Counted from the stretch's first letter, positions 1-6,980 are shown. The stretch is 9,508 nucleotides of DNA from Flavobacteriales bacterium UBA6969 (GCA_002448555.1 DJYV01000124.1:1-9508), one strand, 5' to 3'. Notes: a model not told the origin generated them from the letters alone. Numbers and translations are program-made.

Positions 1-524
1 AAAAAAGCGAAGACATCGTTGTACTGCGTGTTGATCCATGTCTCGTATTCATCCGAGCCAAACACATAGTTAAAACTGACCGTATCCCCTGCCGCTACAA
101 AATCGAATTCCAAAACACACCCGTCATTTACCGAGTTGACTGAGAACGACTCTCCAATCATGCCCGGCACTGAATTGGCGATGTCCAACAAGTCAGGATC
201 ACTGAAACCATTGCCTAAGCAACCATCACAAGCCAAAAAATCAGTTGGACATTCCAAGTTCTCGGCGACGTCACAGCTCAGAACAAGCCCCGAACTGATG
301 GAAAACACATCGTCACCACCGGTTAAGTATCCTAACTGGTTCGTGCCGCCTTGGTAGGTGATGTTCGACGCTTGGATACCGCTTCCCAGGAGGATGTCGT
401 TCACGTATTCCTCTAGTGTCAACCCAGTCTCTACTTCAAGTTGTGCCTGGGTTTCCGCAACAAAACCAATCAATGACACCAACGAAAGCAGTGCCGCAGA
501 AAATGCTCGTAGAAAACGGTTCAT
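1..524 (-). CDS. Secreted choice-of-anchor L domain protein (C-terminal part outside window)
   Basis: The reading frame opens at an ATG at 524 on the minus strand and stays open to the left edge, giving 174 full codons without a stop. Residues 1-27 look like a Sec signal peptide: basic start (MNRFLR), a hydrophobic run of Ala, Leu and Val, then TQA followed by Gln. The mature part matches my memory of the choice-of-anchor L domain: an N-terminal block about a ready-made list of sites (GSGIQASNITYQG, 48-60), then FNYVFGSDEY (151-160) and NDVFAFF at the edge, the family's most recognisable motif. Four cysteines lie between residues 84 and 102 (C84, C92, C99, C102) and one at 136. In Bacteroidota such proteins are usually exported and often end in a type IX secretion sorting domain or a gliding-type C-terminal tail, but that end is not visible here. 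The gene lies 97 bases downstream of the ECF sigma gene on the same strand and could be co-transcribed with it or be one of its targets; neither is shown. The function is unknown. Confidence 0.8.
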   Translation of the reverse strand, partial: MNRFLRAFSAALLSLVSLIGFVAETQAQLEVETGLTLEEYVNDILLGSGIQASNITYQGGTNQLGYLTGGDDVFSISSGLVLSCDVAENLECPTDFLACDGCLGNGFSDPDLLDIANSVPGMIGESFSVNSVNDGCVLEFDFVAAGDTVSFNYVFGSDEYETWINTQYNDVFAF

Positions 525-621
525 ACGGTGATTGTTCTAGGTAATGTAATGATACTACCAAAAGAGCAAACCACAATGAACCCGAAGAGGTTGCATGCGA
601 CCTGTCGTCGCGAGAATTGGC

Positions 622-1125
622 TCAGTGGCGGAAAGCCGTCAGCTGAGCACTCAGCTTGCGACGTGCGTGGAAGATGCGGCTCTTCACGGTACCCATAGGG
701 ATGCCCAGTTCCTCAGCAATTTCATCGTAGTGAAATCCCTCCATGAACATATTGAATGGGACCTTAAATTCAGGCTTAAGGTCGTCGATGGCCCCGCGGA
801 TATCTTGCTCATTGATCACTGTGGTTACAGTGTCCGACTGCATAGATCCTGAATTCAAGTAGTACTGGTTGTCTGTAGTGTCCAGAATGGTGTTCTGAAA
901 TTTCTTGCGCTTGTAGTTGTTGATGAAGATGTTGCGCATGATGGTGTACAACCATCCTTTGATATTTGTGCCCTCTTTAAAGTTGTTTTGGTACCGCAAG
1001 GCTTTCACCATGGTATCTTGAATGAGGTCGTCTGCATCCTGCGAGTCTCGCGTAAAACCAATGGCGAATCCCTTTAGAAACTGCCGATTTGCGACTAAAA
1101 GCGCGTTGAATTCGAGTGTGCTCAT
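622..1125 (-). CDS. ECF-type sigma-70 family RNA polymerase sigma factor
   Basis: This encodes a 167-residue alternative sigma factor that would direct RNA polymerase to a specific promoter set. Region 2 is seen in the first half: DADDLIQDTMVKAL followed by GWLYTIMRNIFINNYKRKK, which contains the core-binding and -10 recognition helices. Region 4 is at the end: a helix-turn-helix running from YDEIAEELGIPMGTVKSRI to HARRKL. No region 1.1 or 3 is present and the length is normal for ECF factors. I chose the ATG at 1125 (MSTLEFNALL), because family members usually begin just before this point. An in-frame TTG at 1164 with AAGGAG three bases upstream would add 13 residues, but a candidate promoter lies across that region. 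The gene is on the same strand as the cobalamin-type MerR regulator, 145 bases downstream of it, which suggests that the regulator controls it. No anti-sigma factor gene is next to it, so control may be transcriptional rather than by sequestration. Confidence 0.93.
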   Translation of the reverse strand: MSTLEFNALLVANRQFLKGFAIGFTRDSQDADDLIQDTMVKALRYQNNFKEGTNIKGWLYTIMRNIFINNYKRKKFQNTILDTTDNQYYLNSGSMQSDTVTTVINEQDIRGAIDDLKPEFKVPFNMFMEGFHYDEIAEELGIPMGTVKSRIFHARRKLSAQLTAFRH

Positions 1126-1130
1126 GACCC

Positions 1131-1217
1131 TTTTGTTTAATGATTCGGGACAAAGGTTAAACAAAATCTCCTTGAATCCAAGGTTTTGTTCAACTTTTAG
1201 TCAAAATCTTTAAACAA
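1131..1217. repeat. Cluster of inverted and direct repeats between the regulator and sigma genes (possible operators)
   Basis: TTTTGTTTAA (1131-1140) and TTAAACAAAA (1157-1166) form a perfect 10-base inverted repeat with a 16-base spacer. A second inverted repeat uses AACAAAA plus CCTTG (1160-1166, 1170-1174) against CAAGG plus TTTTGTT (1179-1190), giving 12 paired bases with a TCT bulge (1167-1169) and a four-base loop (1175-1178). TTAAACAA recurs at 1210-1217 and CAAAATCT occurs at 1162-1169 and 1202-1209. The half-sites are centred near 1134, 1163, 1187 and 1214, so they surround the candidate promoter. They could be binding sites for the upstream MerR-type regulator. The inner hairpin, read on the minus strand, is followed by a T-rich stretch and could instead be a weak terminator for the regulator gene. 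The region is AT-rich, so some chance repetition is expected. Confidence 0.45.
1151..1181 (-). promoter_or_regulatory. Candidate Bacteroidota-type promoter of the ECF sigma gene
   Basis: On the minus strand TTG (1179-1181) is followed after 19 bases by TAACCTTTG (1151-1159). Known Bacteroidota promoters have TTTG or TTG near -33 and TAnnTTTG near -7 with about this spacing; here one extra base separates TA from TTTG. Transcription would begin near 1144, leaving a short leader before the ATG at 1125. The call rests on motif match alone. It overlaps the inverted repeats described separately. Confidence 0.3.
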
Positions 1218-1270
1218 TTTTGGAGATGAGCCGTTAAAAACTGGGTACTCAACATGCTTCGCTCGAAGAC

Positions 1271-2173
1271 TCAAGCCTCAGCAAACAGCAGGCCGACAAG
1301 GCTTCCGCCGTCCGTAACCGTCGTCACTCTTTCTTTTCCTCCTACCCCTTCGAACACCTTACCGCCGAGGAGGAATTGATTTTCGGTACCGACAAATTCC
1401 GATTCGATTAGTTCAACGTAATCGGCAGCCTCCGACGATGAGGGGTGCGTCGTGCAATACGAAACGAATACGGCATTCGGGAATTGATCGCCCACGGTAA
1501 TCAAATCGTTGAAGGGTACGCTGGCCCCCAGGAAGATGCTTTTTAATCCATTCGCCCTGCACAAGAAATGAATGAACAGCAGGCTGATGTCGTGGATTTC
1601 ACGCTCAGGCAAGTAGAGCACAATAGGCGGATGGTCTTCCCGCACCGGGATGTCTGCTACCGAGACTGCCGCATGCAACTCTTGCCGCATCAAATGGGTG
1701 ATGAAGTGTTCTTGAGCCGGACAGATGGTGTTGGTCAACCACAACACGCCGATCTGTGACAAAAACGGCAGGAACACGTCCAAGACTGTTCCGTCCAGTC
1801 CATGGTCTTTTGAATACGCTTCAACCACTTTTTTGAAGAGCGTTTCATCGTAGTTGAGCATGCTCAACTTTAATTGGCTTAATATGGCACTGAGTCCCCC
1901 CTCCTCCATTTGCATATCCCGGACCTTGTCGATTAAGGCCTCGTTAGAAAGTTGGGCCACTTTGGAAATTTTTCCGCCGTATTCAATCAAGTAGCCTACG
2001 TTGAGCAGCTTCTTCAAGTCTTCACCGCTGTAATACCGAATATTCGTCGCCGTCCGCTTCGGCTCAAGCAAACTATAGCGTTGCTCCCAGGCACGAATGG
2101 TGTGGGACTTGATACCTGTGAAGTGCTCCAAGTCCTTGATTGAGAATTGCTGTGCTATTCCTCTTTCCTTCAT
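1271..2173 (-). CDS. MerR-family regulator with CarH/LitR-type cobalamin-binding sensor domain
   Basis: This encodes a 300-residue DNA-binding regulator of the CarH/LitR type, in which adenosylcobalamin acts as a light-sensitive ligand controlling oligomer state and DNA binding. Residues 10-80 form the MerR winged helix (FSIKDLEHFTGIKSHTIRAWEQRY, split here as 10-20 and 21-33). Residues about 95-175 match the four-helix B12-binding cap, and W145, E155 and H156 give the W-x9-E-H motif that packs against the adenosyl group in CarH. Residues about 182-298 form the Rossmann-like B12 domain: E192-x-H194 fits the lower-ligand E/D-x-H-x-x-G motif, although the Gly is S197, followed by VSY at 237-239 and GG at 270-271. 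Leu146 stands where Thermus CarH has the light-state upper ligand His132. The ATG at 2173 gives the natural MerR start. It is divergent from the GlmU-family gene with 59 bases between. Ligand and light response are inferred, not shown; a cobalamin-free or other stress role is possible. Confidence 0.87.
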   Translation of the reverse strand: MKERGIAQQFSIKDLEHFTGIKSHTIRAWEQRYSLLEPKRTATNIRYYSGEDLKKLLNVGYLIEYGGKISKVAQLSNEALIDKVRDMQMEEGGLSAILSQLKLSMLNYDETLFKKVVEAYSKDHGLDGTVLDVFLPFLSQIGVLWLTNTICPAQEHFITHLMRQELHAAVSVADIPVREDHPPIVLYLPEREIHDISLLFIHFLCRANGLKSIFLGASVPFNDLITVGDQFPNAVFVSYCTTHPSSSEAADYVELIESEFVGTENQFLLGGKVFEGVGGKERVTTVTDGGSLVGLLFAEA

Positions 2174-2232
2174 AATCCGCTATTCCCTGCGCTCGTTTTA
2201 CTGACTACCTTTACCGTATTACGTTTCTCTAC

Positions 2233-3390
2233 ATGTCACACCTCGCCTTCTTCTCGGATGATGATTGGACAGCATTGCATCCTCTTGGCTCCTCTCATGC
2301 ACATGGTGAATTGCGCACTGGTGCACTGAAACTCAGTGAATGGTGGTCCCGCGAAGCAAGTTGTTTCTTTCTAAAAGTTGAACAGAAAACAAAAGCAAAA
2401 GTTCTCAGCCTCCTGAAAAACGGAAAACTGAACGATCGTTGGATTCCTTCTGAGCATGCGTTTACAATTTTAGCTGGCCTCAAACCTGGCCATTCCCTTT
2501 ACGCCGAGGGTATGCTTTTGTTTCAGGAAAATGCAACGAAAGAGGCCCATAGCGTGAACGTAACCATGGACGGTCTAGAGCTCGTCCCACACGCCACTGC
2601 CCTGTTCAGCCGATTGGATGCCTGGTTGTCAAGCCAAACAGAGCACCTTGTCGCCGCTTGGGACCTCGCTGCGCCCAATGTTCCCGAACATGTAACGCTG
2701 TTGGGGCCGTCGGATAAGATTTGGATCCACCCCTCCGCTAAACTCACGGCATGCACCTTTAACGCGACGTCAGGACCCATCTTCATAGGACCCGACGTGG
2801 AAATCCAAGAAGGCACGCACATCCGTGGTCCGCTCGCTGTAGGTGAGGCAACGGTCATCAAAATGGGAACACGGATTTATGGTCCAACGTCAATTGGTCC
2901 GAACTGTCGCATCGGAGGTGAAGTATCGAATTGTGCCTTCCTCGGATACAGCAACAAAGGCCACGACGGATTTTTGGGCAACTCCGTCATCGGCAAATGG
3001 TGCAACCTCGGCGCCGACACCAATTCCAGCAACCTCAAAAGCAATTACAGTGAAGTGCGTCTGTGGGATGAAGCAACAGCCACCTATGTCGACAGCGGAC
3101 TGCAGTTTTGTGGCGTGCTGATGGGCGACCACAGTAAATGCGGCATAAACACCATGTTCAACACCGGAACCATCATCGGAGCCGGCTGCAGCATCTTCGG
3201 TGGCGGGTTTCAACCCAAGCACATCCCTCCTTTCGCTTGGGGCGGCAACGACACGTGGGACTTGCACGCCTTTGACAAATTCATCGCCACCGCCCAGCGC
3301 GTTATGGAACGCCGAGGAGCAACATTGAGTGAAGAAGAAATTAGTCAATGGCGCACACAACATGAGGCTGCCCGCACTCGTTTCAATTGA
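2233..3390 (+). CDS. GlmU-family protein (Bacteroidota alternative type) with left-handed beta-helix acyltransferase domain
   Basis: This 385-residue protein resembles the family annotated in Bacteroidota as putative UDP-N-acetylglucosamine diphosphorylase / glucosamine-1-phosphate N-acetyltransferase (alternative GlmU). Canonical GlmU supplies UDP-GlcNAc for peptidoglycan and lipopolysaccharide in the cytoplasm. Residues about 155-345 carry hexapeptide-repeat texture (IFIGPDVEIQEG, IRGPLAVGEATVIKMG, IYGPTSIGPNCRIGG), typical of a trimeric left-handed beta-helix. SNKGHDGFLGNSVIG (240-254) and the following NLGADTNSSNL match the acetyltransferase core, with H244 the likely catalytic histidine. 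The N-terminal part starts like the family (FFSDDDW, then GELRTGALKL) but lacks the usual TRPxAExRxG block: residues 20-30 read SSHAHGELRTG. Length is normal for the family. The gene is divergent from the MerR gene and 93 bases upstream of lon, on the same strand. The acetyltransferase-fold assignment is strong; the exact substrate and the activity of the N-terminal domain are uncertain. Confidence 0.85.
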   Translation: MSHLAFFSDDDWTALHPLGSSHAHGELRTGALKLSEWWSREASCFFLKVEQKTKAKVLSLLKNGKLNDRWIPSEHAFTILAGLKPGHSLYAEGMLLFQENATKEAHSVNVTMDGLELVPHATALFSRLDAWLSSQTEHLVAAWDLAAPNVPEHVTLLGPSDKIWIHPSAKLTACTFNATSGPIFIGPDVEIQEGTHIRGPLAVGEATVIKMGTRIYGPTSIGPNCRIGGEVSNCAFLGYSNKGHDGFLGNSVIGKWCNLGADTNSSNLKSNYSEVRLWDEATATYVDSGLQFCGVLMGDHSKCGINTMFNTGTIIGAGCSIFGGGFQPKHIPPFAWGGNDTWDLHAFDKFIATAQRVMERRGATLSEEEISQWRTQHEAARTRFN

Positions 3391-3417
3391 GCACACCTGA
3401 CAACTGCTGCTGACACA

Positions 3418-3452
3418 TTGTCCGAATTCGCCGTGGCATAGGATTTGTCCTA
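3418..3452 (+). promoter_or_regulatory. Candidate promoter of the lon-porQ-cmk operon with overlapping small palindrome
   Basis: TTG (3418-3420) is followed after 18 bases by TAGGATTTG (3439-3447), close to the Bacteroidota -33/-7 pattern, again with one extra base before TTTG. TAGGA (3439-3443) and TCCTA (3448-3452) form a five-base inverted repeat around TTTG and overlap the -7 element, so a repressor or activator could bind there. Transcription would start near 3454, about 30 bases before the lon ATG. The motif is short and the call is tentative. Confidence 0.35.
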
Positions 3453-3483
3453 AGGATGGAGATTAAGAAAGACCAGGCAACAC

Positions 3484-5910
3484 ATGTTTGAAGACCAACA
3501 CGACGAAGAAGGATGGGGATTGAGTGATGCCCAAGACCACGAGTTCATACCGCTGATCTCAGCTGAAGATGAGGAGGCGATGCAGAAAGAGGAGGTACCC
3601 GAGGCGCTACCCCTGCTGTCCTTGCGAAATACGGTATTGTTCCCCGGGGTGGTTATACCGATTACGGTTGGCAGGGACCGGTCCATCCGCCTGGTCAAGG
3701 AAGCCCACAAACTCGAGCACCGCATTGGTGTCGTGAGTCAGAAAAACGACGACATTGAAATCCCCAACGGCGAGGACCTCAACGAAGTCGGAACCGTCGC
3801 GAAGGTCATCAAGATGTTGCGCATGCCCGATGGCAGCAACACGGTCATCCTCCAAGGCCAAAAGCGATTCAAGTGGACGGAAATCGTTCAAGAGGAACCG
3901 TACATGAAAGCACGCGTGGTTGAGTACGACGCAGAAAACCTTCCACCAAAAGACGAGGAGCACGAAGCACTCATGCAGAGTTTGAAAGAGCTCGCTGTCG
4001 AGATCATTCAACTCAGCCCGAACATTCCTTCCGAAGCCGGTTTTGCCATCAAAAGCATCGAGAGCTTGACCTTCCTTGTCAATTTCATCGGCTCAAACAT
4101 GAACGCTCCGGTAGAAGAGAAGCAAGCGCTGCTCGAAGTGGCGGGCATCAAGGCCCGCGCACGCCGGGTATTGGAATTACTCAACAAGGAAAAGCAGATG
4201 CTCTCGCTCAAGCGCGACATCCAGACCAAGGTCAAAGGCGAACTCGACCAACAACAACGTGAGTATTTCCTCAATCAGCAGCTGAAGCAAATCCAGGAAG
4301 AACTGGGCAACAACCCCCAAGCACAGGAAGTCGCCGAGCGCAAGCTGCGCGCCGAATCCATGGAATGGCCGGCCCACGCCAAGGAGGCGTTTGACAAAGA
4401 AATCCTCAAGCTGGAGCGCATGAATTCCCAGAGTGCGGAATACAGTGTGCAAGCCAACTACGTCGACCTCATGCTCGATTTGCCTTGGGAGAAGAAATCC
4501 CTGGACAACTTCGACCTCCACCACGCACAAGCCGTGCTCGACGAGGACCACTACGGCCTCGAAAAGGTGAAGGAACGCATCATTGAGCACCTCGCCGTTC
4601 TGAAGATCAAAGGCGACCTCAAGGCACCCATCATCTGCCTGTACGGCCCTCCGGGAGTCGGAAAGACCTCCTTGGGACGCAGCATTGCCAAGGCCCTTGG
4701 CCGTGAATACGTGCGGATGAGCCTGGGTGGGCTGCGCGATGAGGCGGAAATCCGCGGGCACCGCAAAACGTACATCGGAGCCATGCCCGGTCGCATCCTG
4801 CAGAACTTGAAAAAGACCGGTACGTCCAACCCCCTGTTCGTGCTGGACGAAATCGACAAGCTCGGTCGCGACCACCACGGCGACCCGTCGAACGCCATGC
4901 TCGAAGTCCTGGATCCAGAACAGAACAGCGCTTTCCATGACAACTACCTCGACCTTGATTACGACTTGAGCAACGTCATGTTCCTCGCTACATGCAACAG
5001 CCTCGCCTCCATTCAGCCGGCCCTTCGCGACCGCATGGAGATCATCGAAGTCACCGGATACACGGTGGAGGAAAAGGTCCAGATTGCCAAGCGACATTTG
5101 GTGCCCAAGCACCTCAACGAGACCGGCATCACGTCGAAGCAACTCAAACTTCCGGTCAAGACCATCGAGACCGTGGTTGAACAATACACCTTCGAAAGCG
5201 GCGTGCGTGGCTTGGAAAAACGCATCGGTAAACTCGTTCGCAACCGAGCGAAGGAACTCGCCCTCGAAGAGAAATTCACGGTTGAAGTCACCGCCGACCA
5301 GCTTCCCGACGTCCTCGGCCCTTCCCGCGAAAAAGACCGCTACCAAGGCAACGACACGCCGGGGGTTGTCACCGGGCTCGCCTGGACTCCGCACGGTGGA
5401 GACATTCTTTTCATTGAAACATCCCTCACAAAAGGCAACGGCAAACTGACACTGACCGGGAACTTGGGAGACGTCATGAAGGAAAGCGCCATCATCGCGC
5501 TTGAATACATCAAGTCCCACGCGGAAGAACTCGGCTTGGACGCTGATGAATTGAACAAGCGCAATGTCCACCTCCACGTGCCGCAGGGCGCTATTCCCAA
5601 GGACGGCCCCAGTGCGGGCATTACCATGGTCTCGGCGATGGTCTCGGCCTTCACCCGACGCAAAATCCGCAAAGCGGTTGCGATGACCGGTGAAATTACT
5701 TTGCGCGGTCAGGTACTCCCGGTTGGAGGCATCAAGGAAAAAATCCTTGCCGCGAAACGCGCCGGAATCAAAGAAATCATCCTCTGCGAGCGCAACCGCC
5801 AAGACATCGACGAGATCGACGCGCGGTACCTCAAAGGACTTACCTTCACTTTCGTTTCGGACATCATGGAAGTGGTGAACCGCGCCGTGTTGCAAACCAA
5901 AGTTGGGTAA
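3484..5910 (+). CDS. lon: ATP-dependent endopeptidase Lon (LonA type)
   Basis: Lon is a hexameric cytoplasmic AAA+ serine protease that unfolds and degrades misfolded and regulatory proteins. This 808-residue protein has the full LonA plan. After an acidic extension of about 38 residues comes the N-terminal substrate-recognition domain (from ALPLLSLRNTVLFPGVVIPI, 41-60), then a coiled middle (about 235-330, rich in Gln and Glu). The AAA+ module has Walker A GPPGVGKT (388-395), a pore-loop stretch starting MSLGGLRDEAEIRGHR, and Walker B LFVLDEID (451-458). The C-terminal protease domain carries the Ser-Lys dyad: S710 in KDGPSAG and K753 in GGIKEK, 43 residues apart as in Escherichia coli Lon (S679/K722). 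All key residues are intact. No strong Shine-Dalgarno precedes the ATG at 3484, as is common in Bacteroidota. Its stop is only two bases from the porQ start, so the two are very probably co-transcribed and translationally coupled. Confidence 0.98.
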   Translation: MFEDQHDEEGWGLSDAQDHEFIPLISAEDEEAMQKEEVPEALPLLSLRNTVLFPGVVIPITVGRDRSIRLVKEAHKLEHRIGVVSQKNDDIEIPNGEDLNEVGTVAKVIKMLRMPDGSNTVILQGQKRFKWTEIVQEEPYMKARVVEYDAENLPPKDEEHEALMQSLKELAVEIIQLSPNIPSEAGFAIKSIESLTFLVNFIGSNMNAPVEEKQALLEVAGIKARARRVLELLNKEKQMLSLKRDIQTKVKGELDQQQREYFLNQQLKQIQEELGNNPQAQEVAERKLRAESMEWPAHAKEAFDKEILKLERMNSQSAEYSVQANYVDLMLDLPWEKKSLDNFDLHHAQAVLDEDHYGLEKVKERIIEHLAVLKIKGDLKAPIICLYGPPGVGKTSLGRSIAKALGREYVRMSLGGLRDEAEIRGHRKTYIGAMPGRILQNLKKTGTSNPLFVLDEIDKLGRDHHGDPSNAMLEVLDPEQNSAFHDNYLDLDYDLSNVMFLATCNSLASIQPALRDRMEIIEVTGYTVEEKVQIAKRHLVPKHLNETGITSKQLKLPVKTIETVVEQYTFESGVRGLEKRIGKLVRNRAKELALEEKFTVEVTADQLPDVLGPSREKDRYQGNDTPGVVTGLAWTPHGGDILFIETSLTKGNGKLTLTGNLGDVMKESAIIALEYIKSHAEELGLDADELNKRNVHLHVPQGAIPKDGPSAGITMVSAMVSAFTRRKIRKAVAMTGEITLRGQVLPVGGIKEKILAAKRAGIKEIILCERNRQDIDEIDARYLKGLTFTFVSDIMEVVNRAVLQTKVG

Positions 5911-5912
5911 CC

Positions 5913-6950
5913 ATGAAATGCATTCGTGCCACCGTACTCATGCTCGTCACATTCCTGGGTGCGCGCTCAGGATATGGCCAAGGCCAGGAATCGCTCATCT
6001 TCGAATTGGCCGGAGATGCTCGGGGGGCCGCGTTGGGCGGAGCGGTGATGGCCGACCTTGATTCGGATGTTCACGGAGCCGGACTGAATCCGTGCCTCAT
6101 CGATACGGCACGCCAGGGAGATATCAGCATTGACTACGTCGACTATTTCGCCGGTATGGGTATGACGTCGGTCAACTACCAGCTGAAGCCAAAGGGCCGG
6201 TGGAACATGCAGCTCGGAAGCCGCTTCATGAACCTCGGGACGTTCACCGGATACGACCCTGCCGGCAACCCGACCCAAGACTTTCAGGGAGGTGATCAGG
6301 TGGTCTATTTCGGCACCAGCCGCGCCATCGACTCCGTCTGGACATTTGGCGCGCAAGGCTTCATCGGAAGCCGCCACTTGAACCGCGAAGTCGCGGGATG
6401 GGCGGGCTTGGAAGCGTTCGTGCACGCCCGATGGGTGGCGAGGCAACTAGCCGTGGGCATGGCCGTTACCGGTGCGGGCCACCAGTGGGGACTCAAAGGC
6501 TCCCAACCAACAGGTGCGTTGCCATACAACGTGCAAGTGGCCTTGACCAAAGGCTTCAATAACGCCCCTTTCCGCATCTACTTGAAAGCACAGCATTTGC
6601 AAACCTGGGACCTCGCCCCGCCCGGCACCTACGACGACACCATCGACCCCATCACGCAAGAAGTCGTCAAAAACTCCACGTTCAAATTCGGGGATCAGTT
6701 GATGCGCCACGTCACCATCGGAACCGCATTGTCCGCTGGAGAATCCATGGAAATTTGGTTTGGCTTCGATTACCGCCGGCGCACCGAGCTCATGGCTACT
6801 GACCGAATCAATGGCAATGGGTTTTCGTTTGGAGCCCAGTTTCAGTTCGGAAAATTCGGCGTGCGCATCGGTCGGTCGCGGCATCACTTTGCAGGTGCAT
6901 CTACCCACATCGGAATCCGCTTCAATCCGCGGCAATTTGGGCGCTCATAA
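5913..6950 (+). CDS. porQ: Type IX secretion system protein PorQ
   Basis: PorQ is an outer-membrane beta-barrel that, with PorU, PorV and PorZ, forms the attachment complex which cleaves type IX sorting domains and fixes cargo to the cell surface. This 345-residue protein begins with a signal peptide (MKCIRATVLMLVTFLGARSG, cleavage probably before or after YGQ). The mature start, FELAGDARGAALGG, matches the PorQ/PorV N-terminal block with its small-residue A-A-L-G-G motif. The remainder alternates short polar and hydrophobic stretches with many aromatic residues, as in a barrel, and ends in strand-like FSFGAQFQF and GIRFNP. Only two bases separate it from lon and 30 from cmk. As I recall, porQ next to cmk is a recurring order in Bacteroidota, which supports the call. 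PorV and other PorV/PorQ-family barrels are the main alternative. The presence of PorQ implies that the organism uses type IX secretion, relevant to the secreted protein at the left edge. Confidence 0.85.
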   Translation: MKCIRATVLMLVTFLGARSGYGQGQESLIFELAGDARGAALGGAVMADLDSDVHGAGLNPCLIDTARQGDISIDYVDYFAGMGMTSVNYQLKPKGRWNMQLGSRFMNLGTFTGYDPAGNPTQDFQGGDQVVYFGTSRAIDSVWTFGAQGFIGSRHLNREVAGWAGLEAFVHARWVARQLAVGMAVTGAGHQWGLKGSQPTGALPYNVQVALTKGFNNAPFRIYLKAQHLQTWDLAPPGTYDDTIDPITQEVVKNSTFKFGDQLMRHVTIGTALSAGESMEIWFGFDYRRRTELMATDRINGNGFSFGAQFQFGKFGVRIGRSRHHFAGASTHIGIRFNPRQFGRS

Positions 6951-6980
6951 TCGGTTTACTTGCGTTAAATTGCAACCCCG

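Noticed and set aside
136..357. Plus-strand 73-codon frame at the left end
   Set aside because: It is antisense to the choice-of-anchor L gene, which has a signal peptide and family motifs on the minus strand.
581..621. Possible terminator after the sigma gene (GCGAC/GTCGC and AACC/GGTT stems on the minus strand)
   Set aside because: Stems are four or five bases and lack a following T-run, so read-through into the next gene cannot be excluded.
1126..1164. TTG start at 1164 for the sigma factor, adding 13 residues
   Set aside because: An AAGGAG element is present but only three bases away, the extra residues do not look like the family, and a candidate promoter overlaps the region. The ATG at 1125 fits the usual N-terminus better.
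2174..2232. Divergent promoters and operator between the MerR and GlmU-family genes
   Set aside because: TACCTTTA (2206-2213) is a loose -7 match without a good -33 partner, and CGTATTACG (2215-2223 region) is too short a palindrome to support an operator.
2890..3396. Minus-strand 168-codon frame opposite the GlmU-family gene
   Set aside because: It mirrors the hexapeptide-repeat coding region and has no independent features.
3399..3422. GACAA/TTGTC inverted repeat after the GlmU-family stop as a terminator
   Set aside because: The stem is only five bases with a 14-base loop and no T-run follows.
4177..5895. Long minus-strand open frame (572 codons) opposite lon
   Set aside because: It lies entirely antisense to an intact lon with all catalytic motifs. 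The protein it would encode shows no recognisable domain and has the Val/Asp/Phe-rich texture typical of antisense translation of GC-rich codons.
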